A DNA stretch of 64,000 nucleotides. Origin: Amycolatopsis marina (lineage in GTDB: Bacteria; Actinomycetota; Actinomycetes; Mycobacteriales; Pseudonocardiaceae). Shown in pieces: positions 27,794 through 34,875 of this stretch. The translations under genes and the position numbers were made by a program. The stretch lies in the NCBI RefSeq assembly GCF_900111885.1, contig NZ_FOKG01000001.1:780489-844488 (forward strand). Direction: 5' to 3'. The notes below the pieces were generated by a model. It saw nothing but the letters and a program-made list of their open reading frames with translations, ran no database searches and was not told the origin of the DNA. The stretch's first letter is position 1, and every line of letters starts with the position of its first letter.

Positions 27794-29219
27794 CCACCCA
27801 GAGCAGCGACGCGATCGCGAACGCCGACAGCCCCAGCGTCGTCTCCATCACGGTCCACGTCTTCAACGTGGTCTTCTCGTCCATCCCGAACAGCCTGCTC
27901 ACCAGCCAGAAGCCCGAGTCGTTCACGTGCGACAGCACAGTCGCGCCCGCCGCGATGGCCACGACGAGCAATGCCACCTTGAAGTCGCTCAGCCCCGCCT
28001 CGGCCACCGAGCCGGCGATCAGGCCTGCCGCGGTCGTCAGGGCGACCGTGGCCGAACCCTGCGCGACCCGCAGCAGCGTCGCGATGATGAAGGCCTGCAG
28101 GATCAGCGATATCCCGAGGTCGGAAAGGCTGCCGCTGAGCGCGGTGCCGATACCGCTCAGTTCGAGCACACCGCCGAACATCCCGCCCGCACCGGTGATC
28201 AGGATGATCGAGCACACCGGGCCCAGCGCGTTGTCGACGATCTTGCTGATCGACGCCATCGACGCGTTGGGCTTGCCGAGGACGACGATCGCGACGATCA
28301 CCGTGATCATCAGCGCCACCGGGGTCTCACCGAGCAGGCTCAGGAAGTCGACCCAGGCCTCGCCCTCGGGCAGCACGCCCGCCGTGACCAGGGTGGAAAG
28401 CACAGTGTTGAAGGAGATCAGCACCAGCGGGATGAGCAGCAGCATCAGCACGGTGGCGAACGACGGTGCGCGCTGCGCCAGCTTCTTCTCCGGCGTGTCG
28501 GCGGCGTCCTCGGTCGCTTCCGAGGCTTTGTCGTCGCGGCCGTCGTTCATCTCGCCGAACACCACATTCGACACCGGCACGTGCACCCGCTTGCCGAGGA
28601 AGCGGGAGACCAGCATGACACCGACGTACCAGGCCACGATGGCGACCGGGATCCCGACGAGCAGGGTCAGCCCGACGTTGCCGCCGAGCGAGCTGGCCGC
28701 GGCGACCGGGCCGGGGTGCGGGGGAACGATCGCGTGCATTGCCGCGAACGCACCGGCCGAGGGCAGGGCGTAGAGCAGCAGCGACCCGCCGAAGCGCCGA
28801 GCGACCGTCAGGATGATCGGCACCAGGACCACGAGCCCCGCGTCGAAGAAGATCGGAAAACCGAACAGCAGTGACGCCACGCCGAGTGCGAGTGGTGCAC
28901 GTTTCTCGCCGAACCGGGTGATGAGGGTGTCCGCGAGCACCTGTGCTCCGCCGGTCACCTCCAGCAGCCTGCCGAGCATCACGCCGAATGCGACCAGTAG
29001 CGCGACCGAGCCGATGGTGTCGGCGAAGCCGAACATCAGCACGTCGGGGATGTCACCAGGGCTGAACCCGACGGCGATGGCCGTCACGACGCTCACGAGC
29101 ACCAGCGACACGAAGGCGTGCAGCTTCACCTTCATGATCAAGAACAACAGCAACGCGACGGCACCGGCTGCTATCAGCAACAGGGTGGCGGTGCCGAATT
29201 GTGGGTCGATGGCTTCCAC
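27786..29219 (-). CDS. GntP-family gluconate:H+ symporter
   Basis: A 477-residue integral membrane permease with about 12-14 hydrophobic segments. GntP signatures: LLEVTGGAQVLADTLI, LLFGFPIFFDAGLVVLVPII, SAGAFAAMHAIVPPHPGPVAAA and VLSHVNDSGFWLVSRLFGM. These proteins import gluconate or related sugar acids with a proton. A hydrophilic loop of about 30 residues near the middle (DDKASEATEDAADTPEKKL) is typical. No gluconate kinase gene lies beside it in the window. Confidence 0.93.
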   Translation of the reverse strand: MEAIDPQFGTATLLLIAAGAVALLLFLIMKVKLHAFVSLVLVSVVTAIAVGFSPGDIPDVLMFGFADTIGSVALLVAFGVMLGRLLEVTGGAQVLADTLITRFGEKRAPLALGVASLLFGFPIFFDAGLVVLVPIILTVARRFGGSLLLYALPSAGAFAAMHAIVPPHPGPVAAASSLGGNVGLTLLVGIPVAIVAWYVGVMLVSRFLGKRVHVPVSNVVFGEMNDGRDDKASEATEDAADTPEKKLAQRAPSFATVLMLLLIPLVLISFNTVLSTLVTAGVLPEGEAWVDFLSLLGETPVALMITVIVAIVVLGKPNASMASISKIVDNALGPVCSIILITGAGGMFGGVLELSGIGTALSGSLSDLGISLILQAFIIATLLRVAQGSATVALTTAAGLIAGSVAEAGLSDFKVALLVVAIAAGATVLSHVNDSGFWLVSRLFGMDEKTTLKTWTVMETTLGLSAFAIASLLWVVT

Positions 29220-29335
29220 GACGACAACTCCGTACCTCGGTTACCCAGTCGGTCCTGGGCGTGTGGGCCAGCACACTGCCTCAAAGGTAGTACTTTTGGC
29301 AAGCCCTCCGGCAACACGGAGGTAACAGTTGCCCG

Positions 29336-30205
29336 CTAGTGCTGCTCGGTGCGTTCCCCGGCGGCCTTCCACTCGCCGCTCGACTTGGCCGCGGCGCGCG
29401 CGATCCAATTGTCGAGGAGGTCGCGGTAGTGCGCAGCCCGCACCGATGTGTCTCCCGCCGGGATCCGCTCATAGAAGTCGAACGGCCGGATCCTGCCCGC
29501 CTCGGACCACTGCAGATAGGACAGGAACATGTCCCCGTTCCCGAATCGGAAGCCGTGCACTATCGGCACGCAGGAGTAGGGGACGAGGCTGACCCGCAGG
29601 CGCAACCGGTCGAAGTCTTCGGCCTCTCTGGCGAGCATCTCGCGCATTCGTTGCTGGCTTCGCGCCGACTCGGCCGCCCAGTCGGCGGGCAGTTCTGCGC
29701 AGTCGGCCAGGAACTCGGGATCGAGGTAGTACAGCGTCAACCGCCAGTCCGACGGCGGGTTGTGCGAGGTGAGCCACGCCGCGATCTGTGGCCAGGTGGT
29801 GTTCAGCGTCAACCCGAGCACGTCCAGGGTGCGTTCCCTGCGGCGCCCCCGGTCGGCGATCTCGTCGACGGTGTCGAGCACGCTGCCGACGTTGTCGGTG
29901 ATCTGGTTCTCCGCCTGCGCCACGACCGTGCTCCGCAGTGCCCTGACCTGCCTGCCGAGTTGGTAGATCGCCACGAGCACGACCTCGAGCATGACCGCGA
30001 CGATGGCGGCGAGCACCTGCCCGTCCAGCGTCACCACATAGCGTTCCAGGAAGGCACGAGTGGCGCCGATCGTGTTGAGGATCAGGTAGATCGCGGTCAG
30101 CAGGGCGAGGGCCGTGGTGACCACTTCCCAGGCACGTCCCAGCCGGGTGGAGAGGGTCGGCTGGGAGACCTGTCGCTTGCGCCCACGGCGCCGCTGCACA
30201 CTCAC
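29336..30205 (-). CDS. Membrane protein of unknown function, two N-terminal TM segments
   Basis: 289 residues. A basic N-terminus (RRRGRKRQ) is followed by two hydrophobic segments (VVTTALALLTAIYLILNTIGA and LAAIVAVMLEVVLVAIYQLG), then a helical linker with many charged residues. The soluble domain of about 150 residues contains DWRLTLYYLDPEFLADCAEL and SLVPYSCVPIVHGFRFGNGDMFLSYLQW. This last pattern resembles cytoplasmic domains seen in small membrane-bound sensors, but I cannot name a family. Probably transcribed with the following membrane-protein gene on the same strand. Confidence 0.75.
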   Translation of the reverse strand: MSVQRRRGRKRQVSQPTLSTRLGRAWEVVTTALALLTAIYLILNTIGATRAFLERYVVTLDGQVLAAIVAVMLEVVLVAIYQLGRQVRALRSTVVAQAENQITDNVGSVLDTVDEIADRGRRRERTLDVLGLTLNTTWPQIAAWLTSHNPPSDWRLTLYYLDPEFLADCAELPADWAAESARSQQRMREMLAREAEDFDRLRLRVSLVPYSCVPIVHGFRFGNGDMFLSYLQWSEAGRIRPFDFYERIPAGDTSVRAAHYRDLLDNWIARAAAKSSGEWKAAGERTEQH

Positions 30206-30247
30206 ACCGTTGAACTTGGCATACGGCAGGACGTTCTCGGCGGATCT

Positions 30248-30736
30248 TCAGCCGAATGCCTGCGTCCGAGCGCGGTGCACCGCCTGCTCTGTGCCCAGTA
30301 CCGCACGTGCCTGCCGATTCTCCAGGTAGAACCCGGCGAGGTGGTAGACCAGCAACGGATCCACGGCCAGGAACCCGCCGGGTATGTCGATCATCGGCAC
30401 CGTACCCTGCCGGTCCTGGCGCGGCACGTCCGGCAGCCGGTCCTGCCGCCACAACCTGGTGATCTGCAACGGCATCGACGCGAAGAACAGCGCCAGCAGG
30501 CCGTACCCGTTCCGCTGTCGCTGGTCTCGTGTCTCGAAGTCGAGCCACGAGACCAGCGTGCCCAGCACTGCGAACGCCAGTGCGTACCTGGCTCCTGCGG
30601 ACGAGCCGATTAACAGGTAGTACGCCCCGATTCCCAGTGGCGCGAGCACCAGCAGCGCCACGGTGAAACCGAAGGTCACCCGGTAGCGCGAGTTGCTCGC
30701 GGGCCATTCCGGTGGCCGGCGCGGAGCAGGCGTCAT
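30248..30736 (-). CDS. Small two-TM membrane protein
   Basis: 162 residues starting at ATG 30736 (MTPAPRRPPEWPASNSRYRV). Two close hydrophobic segments (FTVALLVLAPLGIGAYYLL, ARYALAFAVLGTLVSWLDF) are followed by a third weak one and a cytoplasmic C-terminus with PMIDIPGGFLAVDPLLVYHLAGFYLENR. No known domain. Its start lies 18 bp after the stop of the nuclease-Excalibur gene, so they may share a transcript. Confidence 0.7.
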   Translation of the reverse strand: MTPAPRRPPEWPASNSRYRVTFGFTVALLVLAPLGIGAYYLLIGSSAGARYALAFAVLGTLVSWLDFETRDQRQRNGYGLLALFFASMPLQITRLWRQDRLPDVPRQDRQGTVPMIDIPGGFLAVDPLLVYHLAGFYLENRQARAVLGTEQAVHRARTQAFG

Positions 30737-30753
30737 ATGGACGAGTCTGTCAC

Positions 30754-31593
30754 CTATTCGCAGGCGACGCCGTCGTCGTCGCGGTCGAGGCCGGATCGGT
30801 ACCCGGCATCGCCCCGGTACAACGGTGCGGCGCCTGCGGCTCGTGCCGCAGAGCAGTTCGGGTAGTACGCGGCCTGCGGTTCCGGCTCGGGTTCCGGCTG
30901 CGGCTGCGGTTCGGGCTTTCTGGTCTCGACCGGTTCGGGAACCGTGACTTCCTGACGCGGTGGCTGCACTGTGGTGGGCGGGGGCGGTGGCGCGTCGATG
31001 GTGCCGTTGCAGGGTTTGCCCCAGAGGCCGTCGCCTGCTTTGCGGGCGGCGCTTTCCGCGGCTTTGAGCGTCGTCGCCGTTGTCGAGGCCACCCCGTCGG
31101 CGACGTACTTGGCATACCCGGCGGTCAGGGCGGTTGTCGAGTAGTCGGAACCGTCGGCCAGCGTCAGGTAAGCCAGTGTTCGTCCCGATGAGTCCACAGT
31201 AGACTTGGCGCCTTCGAGGATCACCGTTTTCCCGGCGAGAAGATCTTTCGCCCAGGACATCGTCTCGGTGCCGAAGCATCCGCTTTCGTCAGCCGGGGCG
31301 GTGTCGATGCCCAGTACTCGGACGACCTTTGTGGCGCCACCCGCGCGCAGGGTGACGACGTTCGCTTCTTGGATCGCGCGCACCTCGAATTCGACCGGCG
31401 CGGGCGGGGTTGTTGTCGTAGGCGTAGTGGTGGTCGTGGACGGAGCCGCGATCGGCTGGGGCTCCGTTTCTTCCGGTGCCTCACCGAAGATCAGTCCGAG
31501 GACGAGCAGGACACCGAACGCGGAAAGTACGGTTTTGAGCCAAGCCGGCATTCGTCGCCTTCCGCCAGTCGGCGGTATTGGCATTGTGCTCAT
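30754..31593 (-). CDS. Membrane-anchored thermonuclease-like (SNase) protein with Excalibur domain
   Basis: 279 residues. An N-terminal membrane segment (WLKTVLSAFGVLLVLGLIFG) is followed by a Thr/Pro linker and an SNase-like fold (VVTLRAGGATKVVRVLGIDTAPADE, GRTLAYLTLADGSDYSTTALTAGYAKYV). A Pro/Glu-rich spacer leads to a C-terminal Excalibur calcium-binding motif (YYPNCSAARAAGAAPLY, LDRDDDGVACE). Members of the SNase family hydrolyse nucleic acids with calcium; this combination is common in secreted actinobacterial proteins. ATG 31593 follows GAGGAA. The catalytic residues were not checked position by position. Confidence 0.88.
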   Translation of the reverse strand: MSTMPIPPTGGRRRMPAWLKTVLSAFGVLLVLGLIFGEAPEETEPQPIAAPSTTTTTPTTTTPPAPVEFEVRAIQEANVVTLRAGGATKVVRVLGIDTAPADESGCFGTETMSWAKDLLAGKTVILEGAKSTVDSSGRTLAYLTLADGSDYSTTALTAGYAKYVADGVASTTATTLKAAESAARKAGDGLWGKPCNGTIDAPPPPPTTVQPPRQEVTVPEPVETRKPEPQPQPEPEPEPQAAYYPNCSAARAAGAAPLYRGDAGYRSGLDRDDDGVACE

Positions 31594-31683
31594 AAGAATT
31601 CCTCGGGGTCGGCGCCTGATGTTGCTTGGCGTTCCTGTCGGCCCGGTGTGCAGGACTGTTACAGGTTGAATGGAAAAACCTGG

Positions 31684-31714
31684 TGGCACCCACTCTTCTG
31701 GATGAGAGGTGCCA
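31684..31714. promoter_or_regulatory. Inverted repeat TGGCACC...GGTGCCA in divergent intergenic region
   Basis: Seven-base arms separated by 17 nt, with inner CTCT/AGAG that can extend the pairing. It lies 124 bp upstream of the exonuclease gene and 91 bp upstream of the nuclease-Excalibur gene. It could be an operator or a structured leader; which is not clear. Confidence 0.4.
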
Positions 31715-31837
31715 ATTGCGGTTCGGCAAATGGGTGAATCAAGCGACGAGGTGTCACATTTCCCGCGCGTGATCGATGCCCCATCAGACGATAGATAATT
31801 CAGCTCACGCATCCACAGCAGATGAAGGCGACTCACG

Positions 31838-33388
31838 ATGGCACTCATCGAACCCCTGCCGCTCGCCAGACAGGGCCGGTTTTCCGCGGACTCGACCGAG
31901 TTCACCGCGATCGACTTCGAGACCACCGGGCTGGCTCCTGGTCACATACTGGAGGTCGCCGCTGTCCGGATGCGGGCCGACGGAACCGTCCTGGGCGAAC
32001 TGTCCACCTTGGTCAATCCCGGTAGCGGCATCGACCCGGGACCCACCCACGTGCACCACATCACCCGTACTGAGCTGGACCGGGCGCCCTCGCCGAGCGA
32101 TGTGCTCGCACAGCTCGTGGAGATGTGCAGGGGAAGCGTGCTGGTGGCCCACAATCTTGCCTTCGAGACACGCTTTCTCGAAGCCGAACTCGACAGGCTG
32201 GGCGTGCGGCTGCCCCCGTTGCGGGGAATCTGCCTGCAGGCCGTGGCCCGACAACTGTTCCGCCTTCCGAACTACCGGCTCACGACGATCGCCGGTGCGC
32301 TCGGCATCGGCGACTTTCCCGCACACCTGGCTCTCGGCGACGCGCGGGTCAGCGGACGGGTGCTGGCCGCGCTGATCACGGTGCACGGCCTCGGCTTCAC
32401 CGAAGAGCCCCGCCTGCCGAAGCTGCCCCGCCTGCCGGGTGGCGGTCGGCTGCTACCCCGCGCGGACCTAGCCCCTGCCAGGCAGGGTGGCTGGCTGGCG
32501 GAGCTCGTCGACCGCCTCCCCGAGGACCTGTCCGAACGGCCTGAGGGAGGCACCGCCGAACTCGGCGTCGCCTACCGTGAACTCCTCGCGGATGCCCTCG
32601 CGGACCGACACCTTTCCGAAACCGAGGCCGCCGCACTGGCCCGCCTGGCCGAGAGCGCCGGAATGTCACGAGCGGATGTCCGCCGTGCGCACGTCGAGTT
32701 CGTCAAAGCGCTACGACTGGTAGCCGAGGGCGACGGAGTCGTGACCACCGAAGAAGAACGCGACCTGCGCGCGGTGGCAGGCACGCTCGATGTGGGTGAA
32801 GTGCTCGTGGATCTGCGGTCCGGCGCCGCGGACACCACACGCGCCCGCCCGACGCGAGTGCTCGTGCTCGGCGAGTCCGCGGCGGCCGACGAGTTGCGTG
32901 CGGAGATTCTGGACGCTCGAATCCAACTGGCCAAGAAACTCACGTCGTCCGTCACGCACCTGATCGTCGGACGAGACGTCCCCGCTTCCGAGCCGCGCAT
33001 CGAACGGGCGGCCGAACTCGGAGCCGCGGTGGTCGAACTCGGGAATGCGCGTGAAGCGCTCGGCCTTGTCACCGCGCAAATCCCGATCCAGACCGTGGTG
33101 CTGCCGAGTCCGCAGCCTCCGCTGCAGGCTTTCCCGCCGCCGCCACGGATCTCCCGGTCGTGGGATCCCCCGGCACGGCAGGTCGACCCCGTGGACCGAC
33201 TGGGCACCGTGGCCGGCTGGGTGCTGGTCGGGATCGGTCTGCTGATCATGTCCAGCACCGTGCTCGCGGCTTTCGGCGGTGTGGAGGTCGCTCCCGCGCT
33301 TGTCGCGTCGGTGCTCGGGGTCGGGAGTCTGCTCGGCGGCTGGTGGCTCACCGAACGGCACCGGACGCGGACAACAGCACCTGGCTGA
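31838..33388 (+). CDS. DEDDh exonuclease with TerB-like and BRCT-like domains and C-terminal membrane anchor
   Basis: 516 residues. Exonuclease domain (20-180): D26 and E28 in IDFETTG, VAHNLAFETRFL around 103-114, and H163/D168 in HLALGDA. The second acidic ligand is E110 where the family usually has Asp. Residues 245-330 look like a TerB-type helical domain (YRELLADALADRHLSETEAAAL, AEGDGVVTTEEERDL). About 337-405 is BRCT-like (TRVLVLGESAAADELRAEIL, VTHLIVGRDVP). Two hydrophobic helices at about 456-480 and 485-503 suggest anchoring to the membrane. A DNA-repair or surveillance role is inferred; the membrane location is unusual for an exonuclease. Confidence 0.88.
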   Translation: MALIEPLPLARQGRFSADSTEFTAIDFETTGLAPGHILEVAAVRMRADGTVLGELSTLVNPGSGIDPGPTHVHHITRTELDRAPSPSDVLAQLVEMCRGSVLVAHNLAFETRFLEAELDRLGVRLPPLRGICLQAVARQLFRLPNYRLTTIAGALGIGDFPAHLALGDARVSGRVLAALITVHGLGFTEEPRLPKLPRLPGGGRLLPRADLAPARQGGWLAELVDRLPEDLSERPEGGTAELGVAYRELLADALADRHLSETEAAALARLAESAGMSRADVRRAHVEFVKALRLVAEGDGVVTTEEERDLRAVAGTLDVGEVLVDLRSGAADTTRARPTRVLVLGESAAADELRAEILDARIQLAKKLTSSVTHLIVGRDVPASEPRIERAAELGAAVVELGNAREALGLVTAQIPIQTVVLPSPQPPLQAFPPPPRISRSWDPPARQVDPVDRLGTVAGWVLVGIGLLIMSSTVLAAFGGVEVAPALVASVLGVGSLLGGWWLTERHRTRTTAPG

Positions 33389-33581
33389 GAGCCGGAGCGT
33401 TCCGTCGGAGCAAAGTGGACGAGGTCGGGCCGACCTGAATGTGGGCAATTTTGCCTAACCCGTGCGGCGGAACAAACAGGACTTGAATTGGTGAATACTG
33501 AACGGCTTGCCGCGGAACGGTGGGCCCTGACTCGCGAGTGCGGCTCAGGCCACGAGCCGTTCAGGCGAAGGGGAGAACGAC

Positions 33582-34403
33582 ATGTACGGCAAGGTGTCCG
33601 GCTCTGGGGAGACGCTCGCACCGCTGCTCGCGATACAGGGGGACCCCGGCGAGCTGGAGGCGCTCGGCCTGCTCGTCGCGGGCCGTTCGACAGATCCGAT
33701 CGTGCTGGTGGAGCTGGTCAACGGGGCGGGTGACCGGCAACAGCGGGTCATTCCCAGGCTGGCGGAGGCTGCCGCGCAGGCGGTGCGTGCTCGACGTCCG
33801 TTGTGGATCGATGCGACCTGGCTGCCGGAATCCACGGCGTTGGACGGGATGTCACGGGGTCTGCTGGAGTACCTGGACGAGCGGGTTGTTGCTGCTCTCG
33901 ACAGGCACTCGGGGACGATCGATCCGCGCGTCCCGCCGCTGATTCCGGTGCTCGGCACCGCGCCGAGCGATCGCGTGTTGCACTGGGTGCGGGTGCTGCG
34001 CGACCGGCATCCTCGTCAACTGGTGGTCCGCGCCCGCAGGAACCCGTGGCTGGCTCGGCGCAACCTGATCGACCAGCTCCTGCGTATCGCCAGGACAACC
34101 GGCGTCCCCACGCGCAGCATGCACGTCGTACTCGACGAGGGGCACCTCCCGTCCCTGACCGCGGACCGGATCGACGACCTGGTGCACACCGTTCGCTCGC
34201 TCGCACACCGGATCGGCCCGGCTTCCGTTGGGTTGCTCGTGGGGTCGGCGTCGCAGGGGGACGCCGACCCCGGAGGGCGCCGGGAGCTGGCGCTGTGGCA
34301 GGCACTGTCGGCGCGGTCCCCGGTCCCGGTGCGCTACGGCGACTACGGTGCCGGTGTCGCGGGGCCGCGGTTGGAGAGCGCGGCGGCGATGAGCGGCGGG
34401 TGA
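33582..34403 (+). CDS. Beta-family-like protein of unknown function
   Basis: 273 residues, start ATG 33582 behind AAGGGGAGAAC. The sequence has the look of a beta/alpha repeat protein: LLIVLVE-like strands such as TDPIVLVELVNG, RRPLWIDATWLPES, PPLIPVLGTAPSD, RQLVVRARRNPW, SMHVVLDEGHLPS, ASVGLLVGSAS and PVPVRYGDYGAGVAG. The last motif resembles the C-terminal YGDYG of the Beta family (phage T4 beta-like). That assignment is tentative. It lies 194 nt after the exonuclease gene in the same direction, and converges on the MazG-like gene. Confidence 0.7.
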   Translation: MYGKVSGSGETLAPLLAIQGDPGELEALGLLVAGRSTDPIVLVELVNGAGDRQQRVIPRLAEAAAQAVRARRPLWIDATWLPESTALDGMSRGLLEYLDERVVAALDRHSGTIDPRVPPLIPVLGTAPSDRVLHWVRVLRDRHPRQLVVRARRNPWLARRNLIDQLLRIARTTGVPTRSMHVVLDEGHLPSLTADRIDDLVHTVRSLAHRIGPASVGLLVGSASQGDADPGGRRELALWQALSARSPVPVRYGDYGAGVAGPRLESAAAMSGG

Positions 34404-34407
34404 GCGC

Positions 34408-34752
34408 TCAGTTCCCGCCGGCTTCGCCCTCCCGGTTCGCCTTCCTCGGGAAACGCACCTCGTTGCGATCGATCTTGGCGTTCGCCGCATCGAGTAGATC
34501 GACGCCGAGCATGTCGGCCAGCCGGACCAGGTAGAGAGTGACGTCGGCGATCTCGTCGACCACGTCCGGCCGCAGCTCCGGGTTCCGCATGGCGGCGGCC
34601 GATTCCTCGGGTGTCAGCCACTGGAACAGCGCCGTCAGCTCGCCCACTTCGCCGGACAGGGCCATGACCAGGTTCTTCGGTGTGTGGAACGGTTCCCAGT
34701 CGCGTGCGTCGGCGAACTCGCGCAGCCGCTGAATCAGATCGTCGAGTGTCAC
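34408..34752 (-). CDS. MazG-like nucleotide pyrophosphohydrolase
   Basis: 114 residues, a compact all-alpha NTP pyrophosphatase of the RS21-C6/dCTPase type. Visible metal-binding motifs: LSGEVGELTALFQWL (E-x-x-E) and VVDEIADVTLYLVRLADMLGVDL (E-x-x-D). WEPFHTPKNLVMAL before them is typical of this subgroup. The enzyme likely hydrolyses non-canonical or excess nucleoside triphosphates. Downstream end is 5 nt from the convergent unknown gene. Confidence 0.9.
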   Translation of the reverse strand: MTLDDLIQRLREFADARDWEPFHTPKNLVMALSGEVGELTALFQWLTPEESAAAMRNPELRPDVVDEIADVTLYLVRLADMLGVDLLDAANAKIDRNEVRFPRKANREGEAGGN

Positions 34753-34875
34753 GCGCTCTCTTTACCACGCCGTCGCGACACGACTCCGCTACTCCATTTG
34801 GACTACGCTCTGTATTTGAAACGGCACAGTTGGTTTACTCAGGGTGGATCAGCGCGATGGAGCAAAGGGGTGGTG

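Noticed and set aside
29283..29296. AAAG-N6-CTTT upstream of the GntP gene as a regulator site
   Set aside because: Only four-base arms; too weak to call an operator.
33422..33436. AGGTCGG-G-CCGACCT palindrome after the exonuclease gene
   Set aside because: Could be a terminator stem but has a one-base loop and no T-run; noted, not called.
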